Source: Brachycybe producta (lineage: Eukaryota > Arthropoda > Diplopoda > Playtdesmida > Andrognathidae). From it: a DNA stretch of 64,000 bases. The position numbers were made by a program, and so were the translations under genes. The notes beneath the pieces are model-generated. The model had not been told where the DNA came from and did no database searches. It was given only the letters and a program-made list of their open reading frames with translations. Each line of letters starts with the position of its first letter. Within the stretch, counting starts at the first letter, position 1. Positions 8,757 through 21,577 of this stretch are shown here, in pieces. Where the stretch lies: NCBI GenBank assembly GCA_036925085.1, contig JAUPFP010000050.1, positions 1,278,001-1,342,000 on the forward strand, in the 5' to 3' direction.

Positions 8757-9745
8757 TGTGACGGACCTTTTTCCTCTAGTAGAATCTGCTCTTTTAGGTT
8801 GATACGAGCGAGTTTACACTCGTATTGATAGTGGTTGGCTAGGCCACTAATTCTACTGGTCCGGGAGGACTAGACCAATATAACGTCTATTTTATGTCCT
8901 CACTAGTCTCTGGCAAAAGACTTCACAGTCTTGAGGATCTTTAATCTCTGTATCTCTCGGACTTTCGTCCGTAAATCTGCCCTAAGAATCGTGCAAAATA
9001 TACTCACTCGCTTGTGTTGCAGGTTTGCACCTGTTGGGTCATCGAAGTATCCAAAAAGGTGAAGAGCTGCAATGATGAAATGCACAACCGCGGAATTTAA
9101 AACTCGAAAACAATTAAACACCACTGTTTAAGTTAAATATAAAATCGTTGTTTATTTCGTAGATACAACATTAAACGAATCGAACTGGTTTAAGCACACA
9201 ACACATAGAAATAATAACATTCAAAATAATATCTAAAAACCTAGCCAGAATTGGGCATAGGTTCGTTATTTAAGAACTAACTGAAAATCCTTCAAAAATC
9301 TATCCCAATTTGGGCATAGATTCTCTGTTTTAAAAATGCTTCCTTACATACAAAAACACGGCCTTTTTATACCCAAAAAGAGGATACTGAGAACACTTTC
9401 TCAGTAGCCCCTGATTGGGCAAAAACAAAAGTAAAAACCAAACTGGCCAATCAAAAGTGATTGACCAGTGGTCACCAAAATATTAGACACGTCACCCTTT
9501 TAATTAAAAGGGGGAAAAAACGAAAACAACTTCGAATTAAAATGATAAGAATCCACTCATGTGGAAGGATAATACAATGATAGAGAGGGGAGAACGATAA
9601 GGTCAAGCTAAAAATAGAATCTGGGTCAATCGGTACCTATTAGTACCGAGTGGCCCAGAAGCTACAAAATACATAGTGCCTACAAAATTAAAGAAAACAA
9701 AACGGCGCTAAATTAATAAAATAGCGGCGGCCCCAAAACGTCTCA
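8757..9745 (-). repeat. 5' LTR of the Ty3/gypsy element
   Basis: Same length and, by eye, same sequence as 93-1081. In the element's direction it lies upstream of gag, so its U3 (9745 down to about 9340) should drive transcription of the full-length RNA. It is followed by 5 nt (8752-8756) and then the primer binding site. Confidence 0.95.
9364..9371 (-). promoter_or_regulatory. TATA box of the 5' LTR promoter
   Basis: The minus strand reads TATAAAAA here within GGGTATAAAAAGGCC, a strong match to the core promoter element. It sits about 375 bp into the LTR, so transcription would start near 9335-9345. The same motif is at 700-707 in the 3' LTR. A 7-bp inverted repeat (CTGAGAA/TTCTCAG) lies just upstream of it. 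Confidence 0.65.
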
Positions 9746-9749
9746 ATAG
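9746..9749. repeat. Target-site duplication, right copy (ATAG)
   Basis: Matches ATAG at 89-92 on the other side of the element, so both LTRs belong to one insertion event and the element has not been rearranged by LTR-LTR recombination. Confidence 0.85.
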
Positions 9750-10136
9750 CTTAGCTTTTTTTTCTACCTTCGTTAAGTTCCACATGTTTTTTTGGCTTAA
9801 AAGTAAGGCAGAGGCAACCTTCTATGCGGTATATGTACTGTATGTTTATTTATTTATTAATGAAAGAAACACAGGTGGGTATTTACTTTCAGTTTTTTTT
9901 CTAGATATATTTTAGAACCCACATTACTTTCATCCTCTCTATCTCTATATTTCTCAGCACTAAAAAAAGTAAAATCGCCCTCCTATTTTTTATTACACAT
10001 TTATCTAAAGTACACAATGAAAGTTACACGTGTTCATGAAAGATATATTATTGTATGTGTGGGTGTGGGTGAGGAATGCGTGTTTGTGGGATGAGAAAGG
10101 TGACGTGTTTGTAGGGTGAAGGAGGTTGAAAATACA

Positions 10137-10139
10137 GAA

Positions 10140-10171
<32 letters not shown>

Positions 10172-10181
10172 GGAGAGAGAA

Positions 10182-10241
<60 letters not shown>
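10137..10241. repeat. (GA)n microsatellite, impure
   Basis: About 105 bp of purine-only GA/GAAA repeat on the plus strand. Long open frames across it are artefacts of the repeat. Confidence 0.95.
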
Positions 10242-10242
<1 letters not shown>

Positions 10243-10346
10243 AACGTGGACTTTGTTTAGGAAATGATGACAAAAAAGCTTTTTTTTTGTACCGGGATAT
10301 TTCTCTTAACAACAGAGAAATAATAAATTACACATAAGATTTTTCG

Positions 10347-10413
10347 CTCTCTCTCTCTCTCTCTCCGTTTTGTGTTTGAAAACAACTTTGATGATAATCA
10401 ATGAACACGTTTA

Positions 10414-10478
<65 letters not shown>

Positions 10479-10535
10479 TGAAAGATTATAGAGAGAGAAT
10501 AAGAGAGACAGAGAGAGAGAGAGAGAGAATGAGAG
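10347..10535. repeat. (CT)n tract facing a (GA)n tract
   Basis: A short CT run at 10347-10365 is followed after about 55 bp by a longer AG run (10420-10535, interrupted). The two are complementary and could pair as a hairpin or form triplex DNA. Confidence 0.9.
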
Positions 10536-11621
10536 AAATACAATTACACGATGCTTTTTAGTTGACTGAATAAACAAACAAAAAAGGATGAAAAAGAAAA
10601 GAAAGAAAAAAAAATAATTGAGTTTGTAAAATGAAGGATGATTTCAATGGCCAACAATGACTAATTGATTCTTATTTTACAAATTGAATAATGACACATC
10701 TGCTAACTTTTGTTTCCATTTCTTATTCAATCTTTTCAAAACTTTTTCTTCTTCTTGTAGTTCTACTTCTGTATTAATTACATTAAAATGACTTACAAAC
10801 AAAAAAATGTTATAGAAACTAGATTTGTAAAGGACGGTGGTATCTTAGTGACAACACTGTCGCAACACACAATTACTTTCGAAAATAATTACAATTACTT
10901 TTTAAAGTAAGCTTTAGAGTTAAGCTTTGTTTATTCAGTACATTTCAACAGGAATTTTCTTTTTTCATGTTTTTTTGTTTGAGAGTTCAAGTTGAAGTTC
11001 TAGTTTCAAGTTTACTGGTTGAATCAAACTGACTTGAACCCAAATTTGAAAAAAAAAAATAATAATTCTTATAACATCTCTAAAGATAAATTTAAATTTA
11101 ACCAAATCCAACCTATGAGGAACCGTTTATTTTAAAAGATTTCAACATAAAAATTATACACATACGTGCGTATGATTAATTCATTTTTTTCTAGTTTCTA
11201 AAACACTTTCAATGTTTTCTTAAAGGCGTTTTGAAAATGTTGAGTTTTCAGACTTTGAACGAGTATTTAATTTTAATTTTTAATTTTGCAGGATCTCAGT
11301 TGAATGGATTCAAAGGATTGTTTATATTTATTATATCAGGAGTCTAGGTGAGTTTAAATCTTTAACATTTTCCCAGTAACAACCCTTGAAGTGAAAGAAA
11401 TAATCAGTTATTTAAATGAGAAAGAAGACAAAAACGCACTCGGGTCAGTTATTTTCACTCGGAAAAAGCAAGTGATTTGGTGGTAGCAGTGATTGCCTCA
11501 CCTCAGGGGCATCGTTAGTTTGCTGTTGTTTTTGTTTTGCTCTGTTTTTTTTCTTTCTATGTTTGTTTGTTTGTCTGGGTTCCCTTTTGTTTGAGATTCA
11601 CCTTAAGATTAGACATGGTTT

Positions 11622-11646
11622 TGTGTGTGTGTGTGTGTGTGTGTGT
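11622..11646. repeat. (GT)n microsatellite
   Basis: About 12 uninterrupted GT units. Confidence 0.95.
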
Positions 11647-12033
11647 TGTGTGCACAGTATTCATAACTGATTCATGACCATGACAAAACACACACACATG
11701 ATGATACATTACTAATGTTACCCGCTAAAGTGGAAAATCAGTCATTCTTTACTTTTTCTAGACAATCTGCAAAACAACTCATTTGGTATTATATGAAAAA
11801 TGGCTAAATCTCGATAATAAAATTGGTTCAAATTCAAGATTATTGAATTTCAAAATGAACTCTCTGAACAGGGTTCTAAAATAGAGAAGAAACCTTTGTT
11901 CAATGGAGTTTTATAAACCAGGGTTTTTGTAAGTTGGGAACCTCGCGTTTTAGAGCAATTTCAAGTTATTGACCGAGTGACTTCTTTGCTTTTTGTGTTA
12001 GGCAGTTTGCACATTGCCTTGGGATTCAACTAT

Positions 12034-12305
12034 GGAACCACCTTAATTGTGTTCATTTAAGGTGGTTCTATATTTAAATTTTTCAGCGCTCTCCCCTCGC
12101 AGCAGTTTTGAGAAAATTTAACGTTTTCAGTTTTTCAATAAAACGTTTTCAGGGAGAAAAAAAAAACATTACAAAAAAAACTTCAAAGTGTTTTAAAAAC
12201 TAGAATAGTTAGTGATATTGTTAACAGTGTTTTTGTTTGTTTTTTTCACGATAAAAATATATCTTTTAAAAATAAACTTTTTATGATAGTTTTAAAAAGG
12301 CGAAA
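12034..12305 (+). repeat. TTAAGGTGG foldback MITE, left half (family A)
   Basis: Two TTAAGGTGG termini face away from each other here: an inverted copy at 12034-12047 and, after 10 bp, one starting at 12058. From 12058 the sequence follows the left half of the fuller copy at 37979-38354, including the arm motif GTTTTAAAAACTAGAA near 12190 and the inner ATCTTTTAAAAATAAAC stretch near 12260. No coding capacity. Confidence 0.5.
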
Positions 12306-15300
12306 ATATTTTTGTGATGGGGAAAAAAAAAATCTAAAAACGGGTCATTTTCAAACTTATTATAAAATGTTTAATTTTTTTAAGATATTGCACTGAAAAA
12401 AAACACTATCTAATAATTATACAGTAGTTTTGAAAACAATTTCAATTTTTGTTGTTGTAATGTTGTTTCTGAAAAGAAAGTTTGCGTGACGTTTTTGCGT
12501 TCAAAAACATTTATGAAGCCAACTTAAAACATGCAATTTGTGGTTCTCTTTATACTCACATTGACTAGTAATTGTTTAGAAAGGGAATTTCTTTTACGTT
12601 GGCGGTAAAATATGGAAGCCTACACAAAGGAGAATAATACATTGAAAAAAAGCATCCAACACAAAAAGCACGCTTGCTTCATTAGTTTTGGTTTCATTTC
12701 TTTTCTTTTGCTGTTATTATATGAAGAAGGTACATTCATTTTACATGAAAAAAAAATAAGACTGTTATGTTATTTTTTTCATGAAAAAAAATTCAAAACT
12801 GCTTTTTTTTTCTCTCTCTAATTTTGAATTCAACTTTTAATTCGCTTGTTATATGATTTCTTTTTGCTTCAGTTACACAATTTTTATATAAAAAAGCAGT
12901 TTTATTGTCGGTGGCGCAGAATTATGTGTGTAAAAAAATTCTACTTGAATTTTAAGTGAGGGAAATGTTCTTTCTTTTATTTTAGTTGTTTTTTGTTTTG
13001 TTTTAAATGGAGAAAAAAAAACTCTTGTGTAATCTGAGAGTTTTTAACAAGATTTTTTTTTTTAAAAAAATCTACTTTTGTGGTTCATTTTATGGTCTGC
13101 TAATCTTTTCAAGCAACATAATTTTTTGTCTTCTTTAAATGAAATTAATGAGGTTAATATTAGGGTGATGGGGGAGAGAGGGGGTAGAAAGAGGGAGGGG
13201 GGGGACTGTAACCACCATTTATAAACATAGCTCTTCAATTAGTGCGGAAGTAGTTTTTCTTGTTTAGTTGATGGAAATTAGATAAGTTTTGTTTTGTGAT
13301 ATTTTTTTTTCTTTATTTGGTTGTTGTGTTTTTTCTAATTAATAATATTCAAATAATTAATATATAAACATCAAACTTGATTTTCTGTTTTGCGTAGTAT
13401 AAAGCAGTGTTTCTTAAACCCCCTAGTGCTTTTAGGGTTTTTAAATAATTTTCTATTTTATTTTACAATATCAGAAATTAAAAATAAATTCCCAATAAAA
13501 CTAATTAAAAATGCGTAATATTATATTAATACGATTGTTCCTTTCTACGAAGGTTCTAAACTTTTCTAAAGAAATTCCGGATTTAAAAATATATATATAT
13601 ACTTTAAATATGCCAACAATGAAATCTTTGCAAAATTACAGCATTTTTAGGTTTTATTACGAATATTCAGAAATTATTTTAGATTAGCAATAAAAAAATC
13701 TAGAAAAAGCATGTTTTAATTTTCTATTTTTTTTTTAACGAAGTTGTTTTTATTCAGTAATTTTGATTTCTGAATTTTTATAATGATATTCTAGTTTTAA
13801 GAAATAGTTTTTCTTTTCTATAAGAAAGAACTTGTGTTCTTCTTTTGGTCGATATTGTCTTCGGTTTGCAATTTGTCAACTGACCAACTAACTGGCCACC
13901 AGATAGAGGAGACTTAAGAGTAAATCCTTTTATATACATTATATATCATATGACGTCATAAACAAAGTACACTTAGTACATTGGTGTATTGTACTTTTGT
14001 CCTTTTTTTTTGTACAGGTTTAGTATTGGCTATACAATTGAGATGTTTAATTTTTCAAAAGGAATCACCTCCCAAAGGAAAGAAACTGAAAACCATTTTT
14101 CTTATTTCAGTTCAGTTCAGATCAGTGCAGTTTTTTTTTTTGTTTGAAAAAAAAATCCAACCAATTTATATCTAAAGCTAATGGTCCCACACGCAAAAAG
14201 TAGTCAACATAAATTGTAGAATTTCATTTGCATTCTATATATTTTGCAGAAAAGACTTCGGACACGAAAAATTACATTTCAATAGCCAATAGGAATCCAT
14301 TGGCTCCTCTTCATATTTTTTTGTTCTTTCTTTATTCTATAAACTCAAAACTGTCCATGAAGTGTTTTCTATTGTAATATCACTTGAACGCGAAGGAAAG
14401 CAGAATTGCAGCAGAAACATTTTTTTTTTCTGATTTTTTTTTTCAAAACTCAAGAAGTCCAGTTAAAAAAGCTCGTCAATTAAAAACAAAGTTTAAAATA
14501 TTTTTGATATTATTATTGATGTATTTTAAAACTAAATAAGAAAGATAGCAATTTAAAATTTTTAGATTTGTGTATTTCACATACGAGTTGGTTAAAAAAA
14601 TTCTAAAAAAAAAAAGAGATCGAAAACTTAAATAATTTTGTCATTTTTAAACAACAATGAATACATATCAACATAAAAAATACCCACCCACTTTATTCGG
14701 TAACATTTTAGTTTTGAAAGTTGTGTTCAAAATGGAGTATTTTCAGAGTTTGAAATGAAAAAGTTAGCCGTAATAACTTTTTTTTCACGTGAGATTTATT
14801 TCTGCTCGTAAATATATAAGAACATTATTCATGGGTGGTGTGTATTGTATGCATTGCGTGTTCTTGTTGTTACATCACTGACTCCCCTTTTTTTCTTGGT
14901 TGTTGTTATCGGTCAAATGTCATTATTATTGATTGTGATCTAAACATGTCTATAGAGAGAAAGTAACAGAGAAAAGGAATTGTTAAAAAGAAGTACACGA
15001 TGATAATGGTAGTTGAGAACAAAACTTTGAAAAATGACTTTTGAAGTGTGTTTTCTATCTACTGGTTTCTATTTTTCATTAAACACACAGAGAGAGTGGT
15101 CACTTTTAAAACTGAAGTAGTGGTTTGCTATGAAAAGAGTAGAAAAAAGACAGAAGTGGTCGTCTTTATGATTTTTGAAATTGACCAACCAATAGTAAGA
15201 AAATGCAATTGATGGATGAGAAAAACACACTCCACATACCTCCAAGAAGACTTATTATCGTATCTTAACAGTGAGATCACTCTTGTCTTTTATTTTATAT

Positions 15301-16770
15301 ATATATATATATACACATATACATTGTACATGTTGTTATTTTAATGATTTTAATGATGACGTCAATTGGAAATGAAATGAAAATAAGAGGGATAAGAGAG
15401 GGGCATATGGGACATGTTTACATCAAATTCTACCCAAGTTGCTGTTTTCTCATTGGAGAAAGTAGCAAACTATTTTTAATTGGACACAAACATTTTTTGA
15501 AAAGTTGCCTAGAATGGTTAACAAGAGATTCTGACACTAACAAGCAGTAAAATTCAGCTTGAGTGTTGGACACGTTTTTATTGTCTAGGATTTCCTTGAC
15601 ACAGCCTTTTTTAAGGATTAGAAGAAGAGACATATAACATGGTCTTAGGCTGGTAAAAACACAATAACATGGTCTTAGATTAGTAAAAAAAAGGACCTTA
15701 AAAATAATATATAAATAATAATTTAAACTCTCCACCAAAAAATTCTAAGAGCTTCATTTGTCTTTCGAATGAACCACTTAATTATGACTATTTATTTAAA
15801 TGCAAACACCTCAACCATTACCACACACAGGAAATGAAGACATGTTTATCTTGCATACGTCAACATTTTTCTTTGTCTCTTTTCCGGTTCTCTTGCCATA
15901 AATTTTCCGTTTTCTTTATCTTTTTTTTTCCTTCTTATGAGTTTTAATGCTTCGTATGTATTGTTTTAAATGGTGGACCAATTGTCAAAGGAATACTGGC
16001 ATTGAATAAATTAATTTAGAATTTTTTTTTTTGCATTTATTATAAATCTGTCATTCAGTGATAACGGTGATTTCGAATAATTAGTAATGTTACCCATAAT
16101 CACTTTTTAATATTTTGTAATTGTAATTAACAACCTTTTTAATAAAAAACAAAATGAAAAATTATTTTTAAATTTAGTAATCGTTTCCATGGCCCTTAAT
16201 GTAGTCAATTTCAAATAAACTGGCAGATGTTTTCAAACACACCTGTCAGCTATTGTGTACGTCTGTTACACGTTCTTAAACCACTGACTGTGAATATTTA
16301 ATTAATATTTATATTTCTTAAAGGCAGCAATGGTATGAGTTGCCTGTCATTCATTTGAAAAATAGGGTGAATTTTTCTGTCGGTGGTTTAGTTTGATTTT
16401 TAATGGAATTTTGAAATGAACAGTGCTTCTTCATACATCGCAAATTTCTCAAGTTGCTCTTAAAAAGCCGACTTAGTGCCTGAACTTTCTCTTTGAATAG
16501 GAGAATCTAAATTTAGGTGGTGCATTTTATTTTTAAATTTCAGGTTCGAAATCTGATTCGAATGAAAAAAAAGAGAGAAAGTCTGAGACTGCAATTTCTT
16601 GTATTGATCAATAAATACAGAGGTCAAATGTTGACAAAACTATTGATCGTGAATCGATTTTATCCATTTACTATCAAAAATGCCGAGATAACACTTTGAA
16701 GTAGTATTTTGATATAAATTCAGGCTACCTACTATGGATTCAAATTTAAGAAAGAAACCTGTCAGTTGTC

Positions 16771-16871
16771 ACTTGAACTTGAATCCTCTGAACAGGGTTC
16801 CAAAAAGTAAAAAAACCATGTTCATGTTTTCTATCTTGAAATCCTGTTCAGAGAGTTCATTCAAGTTGAGT
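16771..16871. repeat. Foldback repeat with CTCTGAACAGG arms (family B)
   Basis: Left arm 16771-16796 pairs with right arm 16843-16871; the centre of each arm is CTCTGAACAGG or its complement CCTGTTCAGAG. Related arms occur at 34101-34252 and 40821-40924, with partial ones near 11860 and 20810. Confidence 0.6.
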
Positions 16872-17219
16872 ATCAAGTACTAATAACCTAACCCAACCTT
16901 CAATTTGGACCTATTTCTTGTCTGTGGTAAGAATTATTTATATGGCTTTTCACTTTATTTTCTTCTAAGTTCTGTAACTTCTCAATTGGGTTTCCTTCTC
17001 CCTGGAGAATTTTTCTTTATCTGGCTTTTGTATTCATTTGAAGGGAAATGATGTTTTTAGCTGAAATCCCAAATCCAATCAATGAGTTAACTAAATTATT
17101 TTCGAAAAAAAAGTTGGAGAGGCTAAAGTTTTTACTAAAATCTCAGTTATCTATTGTTAAGGTTATTTTAAAGTGTGTAAACTTCTCTCTTTACTCTGAT
17201 TATAAATTATTTCTTTCAG

Positions 17220-17440
17220 AAGCTAGAAAGTGTTTTGGAAACTAGAATGGGTATTTTCGTGTTGATATGTTAGAAAATAAGCTTTTTTATGTGATTTTGA
17301 AAATCACCCAACTTTAAGTAGACGATATTTTTTTATTTTTTTCTATAAAAAGTTCATTTTGGAAAATATCAACATGAATATACCCTTTATTGATTAGCCT
17401 GCCTTTTAGTTTCTAAAACACTTTCTAGTTTTTCTTATTT
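17220..17440. repeat. Foldback MITE with GAAACTAGAA arms (family A core)
   Basis: The left side reads AAGTGTTTTGGAAACTAGAA near 17229 and the right side carries the complement TAGTTTCTAAAACACTTTC near 17410. Between them the inner parts also mirror each other (GTTGATAT...AAAATCACCC against ATATCAAC). The element can fold over most of its length. Confidence 0.65.
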
Positions 17441-17639
17441 TTGCTCTCGAAAAGCAATAATCGAAGTTCGAAAACCGGTTGTTCATAAATCATATTAACT
17501 TTTTTTTATTGCTTTACTTTTGGAAGTGATGGGCTTTTATACTTAGTTGTATTTATCTTATCCAAATAATTTACTGCAATAATAGATGAAAATTCTGTCA
17601 AATATTATTTATAAAGAACCTCTTCTTGCAAAGAATACG

Positions 17640-17792
17640 CAGAGCCAGATTAAGTTATACACATGCCCCTGGGCAAAAAAGAAAATATGTCCTCAATAAA
17701 TAGTTAGAGCTTACGGACTTATTGGGATGCCCCATTTTTTTTAATATATCCCTGGCATTGGCCCACTCCGCTCAAACCTTAATCCAGCCCTG
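17640..17792 (+). mobile_element. Short hAT-like non-autonomous element, copy 1
   Basis: The ends are imperfect terminal inverted repeats, CAGAGCCAGATTAAG and (complement of the right end) CAGGGCTGGATTAAG, the pattern typical of many animal hAT transposons. Both inner flanks carry a tract around TGCCCCTGGGC or its inverse. No coding capacity. The 8-bp flanks (agaatacg, acaaatcc) do not match well, so the target duplication is not clear. Confidence 0.55.
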
Positions 17793-17987
17793 ACAAATCC
17801 ATAAGCAATCATAGAAACACTTCACTTCAATGACGTCCACTCTGAACTAGTGTAACTTTTGAAGCGCGTGTTGCACATTGGAAAGGAAATCTCTCCCTTC
17901 CAGACTTACCTTTCAATGTGTTCTGCCCAACATTTCCATTCCCGCGCTTCTGGTTTACATGCAATGAATTTTCGAAGTTACAAATCC
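17793..17987 (+). repeat. Dispersed monomer of about 190 bp (family D)
   Basis: The unit begins and ends with acaaatcc and contains ATAGAAACAC, then CTCTGAA, then TAACTTTTGAAGCGCG, then TTGCACA, and ends near ATGCAATGAATTTTCGAAG. The same order of motifs recurs at 21578-21925 (two units in tandem) and 31689-31800. No coding capacity and no recognised family. Confidence 0.6.
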
Positions 17988-18155
17988 GAGAGCCGGAATA
18001 AGGTATACACATGCCCCTGGGCAAAATAGAAAATATGCCCTCGATAAATGGTTAGGGTTTACGGTTCATTTTTATTATATTATAGAATAGGCCCCATTTT
18101 TTTCAATATGTTCCTGGCATTTGCCCCACTTCGCCCAAGCCTTAGCCCGGCCCTG
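17988..18155 (+). mobile_element. Short hAT-like non-autonomous element, copy 2
   Basis: Same orientation and clearly homologous to 17640-17792 over most of its length (for example TACACATGCCCCTGGGCAAA). The right end complement is CAGGGCCGGGCTAAGG. The two copies bracket one family D monomer. Confidence 0.55.
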
Positions 18156-18173
18156 ATTGTACGAATGCCTTGT

Positions 18174-18325
18174 TCAAACCATGAAGTAATGCATTTGCAA
18201 TACTGCACATTCGCATTGTTAAAATACACCAATCACAAAAGTAGAATATATTTTTGTGATCGCATTCTGCACAGGCGCAGTAGCAACCCATTTACATTGT
18301 TTCTGCATTACTTCAGGGTATGAAT
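18174..18325. repeat. Foldback repeat
   Basis: CATGAAGTAATGCA near 18180 pairs with TGCATTACTTCAGG near 18305, and inner segments (CAATCACAAAA against TTTTGTGATCG) also mirror each other. It looks like a small decayed MITE. Confidence 0.45.
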
Positions 18326-21300
18326 TAAGCTTAAAATGGAGAATTTTTTCTTGGATGTTTTTTTTTTCTATGAGCTTTTTTTTTATTCTTCTTAGAAATC
18401 GATTACTTATTATTGGCTGAGTGAGTTGACTAAGATAGACATGTTATGTCATTATTATTATTATTATATTGGACTTTTCCCTGCAAATACAAAATAAGCT
18501 GTGTGTTTTATTTTTTTGCTTCTTCATCCTTTTTGCCTTTAAGTAACAAGTTTGAAGCAAAAAAAACAGAAAAGCAATCATATTTTTCTTTCAATGTAAT
18601 GAGAAAAGTTTTGCTTCTTTCTCTCTCTCTCTCTCTGTCTGAGAGTGGCAGTCATCATATTTTAATATCTTTCTTTTTTAACGATTAACTTTTGTGATAT
18701 ATTCACAATGATGAAACGAAAACTCTCAAGTGCAAAATCTGAAATTTGAAGAAAGAAATAAGAGTGAGTTTGGCAGAGAGAGTGCACTTTGGGTTTATTA
18801 ACCCGATGTTTTTTTCTTAACGTTTCCGATCAATATGCGTGTTTTGTGCCTTTATGAAATATATAATATAGGTAGATATAGATAACTAGCCACCAGGCAA
18901 GAGGCATATGATGTATTATGGTACTTTTTGTAGGTCTCAACATCTTTTTTTTTAAAAACATTTTTGGTCATTTTTGTTCAAGTTTTGTATAAGGCCTATG
19001 GGCAACAACTCGTAAGCATTTTATACGAGAAAATTCCCCTTTTGGTTTGCAACATTTAAGACAGTTTAAAAACAACTATTTGCAAAATGTAGCAAGAAAA
19101 GAGAACAACAATTGATTGGTTCTTCTGCATTTTAGAAGCTACATTGAAGGCAGGGACACATGTGCAAAAAATGCACAAGAAAACAGTTAAGAAGATTTAA
19201 AAACAAACACAAGAAACAGGACAGAAAACTTTGTTCCATTTTTTTCTGTTTTCGGTTATGATTCATGTACCAATAAGATTGCTGCAAACAAGATGTCATT
19301 AAAACTATATTGCAGGAAAACCATGTTGCTTATCTGGTGAAGCCTATTTTTGCATGTGTTTCGCAGTAGATGTCGTATTCCATTTCTGTGTTCTTTCGGT
19401 CGTTTTCTGCTGTATATTTCTGCGTGTGTGTTCCTACCTTAAAAAGACTGGAAGTATTTTAGAAGATAGACAAGTAAGTTTATCACTTAAATGTATTTTC
19501 TGCTTCATTTCTTTTTTTTTTTTAATAAACTTCAAATTTTTAATTTTTTTTTTACTTCAAGTTGAGCTAAAAGTAAAAAAATGACGTCCAAAATAAAACT
19601 AAAAGTTTTATTTCTATTTCAAACTACCATAAAAGACTTAATTTAACGATTTCAATGCTGAACATATTTTACATGATTCAGTTACTCTTCTAGTATTGAA
19701 AACATTTTTATATTTTAGGTTGTTTTGTAAATGTAAAAAAATTCATTCAAGTGATCTTTTGTTGTGAAATAAAATTGAAAATTCAACCTATAACAGATTT
19801 GAAAATAGTTTTATAAATTTTTATTGAAAAGCATTTTAGCATTAAAATCATTATTTCTGCATATTTGACGTTCTAAAAACGCTTTTTTTCTATAAATGAG
19901 CATTTTTAAACTTTTTTATTCTCAAAACAAGCGTTCTTTACAAAAAAAAAACATTCAGTAAAAATATTTTAGTTTTAATTAAAGAAAGGTATTTCAAGGA
20001 TACTTTTTAGGTAGTTTAGTGATAAGTCGATGATTTAGGGTTTTTTAAATATTTTTTTTGGTGGGTTTTAAGGTCATATTGAAAATTTATCATGTGGTTT
20101 TTTTATATAAGGAGAAAACCGATGCAATTTGTCATATTCATTTGCCGAAGTAGCTTTTCGGTTATAAATCAATTGTGGCATAACAAAATAAACTACTGAC
20201 GGTTGAGTTTTCTGTGCTTTACAATTTACCAAATTTAGTTCATTCTATTGGAAATTTCAATTATGTAAGATTTCTTTATCTTCTTATTCTACTTTTTTTT
20301 TTGCGGGTTATTATTTTTTGTGTGCTTAGTTCCTTATTGTAGATTTTGCTAAATTCGTGACCATTGGGCGTGTTTTTTATGTGTGCATTCACCTTTTCTA
20401 AAGACATTCTCTGTCTCTTTTATTATTTAAGCAAGACTCATAAAAATCAATAATCTATTAAGTGTGTTAACTTTTAATGAACTAAAATAAGTAAGCCTTA
20501 AGTGTTGGGCCCCTGGCAATTAGCATATTTAGTGTTTTAAGGGCGCTTTCTATCCGTGAGCAAAATGATTGTTAAATGCTTCGTTACTACTAAGTACGTA
20601 AGTGGAATATGAACTCTTCTTCTAGTGTTGGTCTCGTTAAAGTTACTTGTATTGTCTAGACTTAAGAAAACTGTTTTTTTTTAGAAGATTCCGAAGAAAA
20701 TATGGAATTTTGTTAAAATTTGATATTGAATAGAAAATAAGGAAAAAAATCTAAAATGAAACTGCAAATCCACACAACTATTTAAAAATTTCCTAATTTA
20801 ATAAACTTGAACACTCTTCAGTTGAACGGGGTTTCAACATTGAAAACCTGTATTTCTTTGTTGGAACTTGGAAAACTGCTCAAATAATCAGAGTTGATTT
20901 CTTGAATTTTTCCCTTAGAAACTGGAATTCTTAAATAGTTGGATGAAACTGCAGTTCCACTTTCTAAAGCCACCGTTAAGTATAAGTTGAATTTCCTTTC
21001 ACTGCTTACTGATATCAAGTATTTGTAGCGTCAAAATGAATTGAACTACAACGCAAGCTTATAGATTGTACTTATGAATGCAACAAACCAACGTGTTCTC
21101 AAATGCACCTCTGAGAGAAATACTTCACATGTTTATTCATGGATTAAAACGTGGATGTTTATTATTTTCTTGAACGAAAACAGTAAACGGGTGTTTTAAG
21201 AAGTTTATGTAGGGAAACTTGTTTAGATTTATGCGTGCTTTATAACCACTGAATTCTCTGTATAGTGTGAAGAAGAAGAAAAAAGTATTTTTAGACAAAA

Positions 21301-21577
21301 CTACTTTAAATTGACATTGAATTTGAAAGTTTAGTTTAAGTAACCCTCCCCCCCCCCCTCAAAAAAGTAGGCTTTTGATACATTTATTCGTATGTATAAA
21401 TAATGACATACTTAAAGCCATTAGTTTTTACAGTGTTGGGACAAATTACTTTTTTAAAAGTAATAAATCAGTAAAAAAAATATTTACTATTATCAGATTT
21501 CAAAAAGAAATTAATTACAATTTATCATTTTTTTTTCAAAGTAATTTGCTTTTCTCAAAATAAATCTTTTTTTTTTC

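Larger units (their letters stand above)
93..9745 (-). mobile_element. Complete Ty3/gypsy LTR retrotransposon, apparently intact
   Basis: This 9,653-bp element reads on the minus strand: 5' LTR (8757-9745), primer binding site, gag (8581 to 7112), pol (about 7118 to 1311), polypurine tract, 3' LTR (93-1081). The order protease, reverse transcriptase, RNase H, integrase places it in Metaviridae (Ty3/gypsy); Copia-type elements have integrase first. The two LTRs are both 989 bp at a constant offset of 8,664, and I found no difference when reading them side by side. A 4-bp duplication ATAG flanks it (89-92, 9746-9749). Neither gag nor pol is interrupted, and all catalytic motifs are present. Identical LTRs imply a very recent insertion. 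The internal region is clearly richer in G+C than the surrounding host DNA. There is no env-like third frame with a signal peptide and membrane anchor. The clade within Ty3/gypsy is not resolved by reading alone. Confidence 0.96.

Noticed and set aside
10005..10561. Ser/Leu or Arg/Glu repeat proteins around 10-10.5 kb
   Set aside because: Translations of (GA)n and (CT)n microsatellites.
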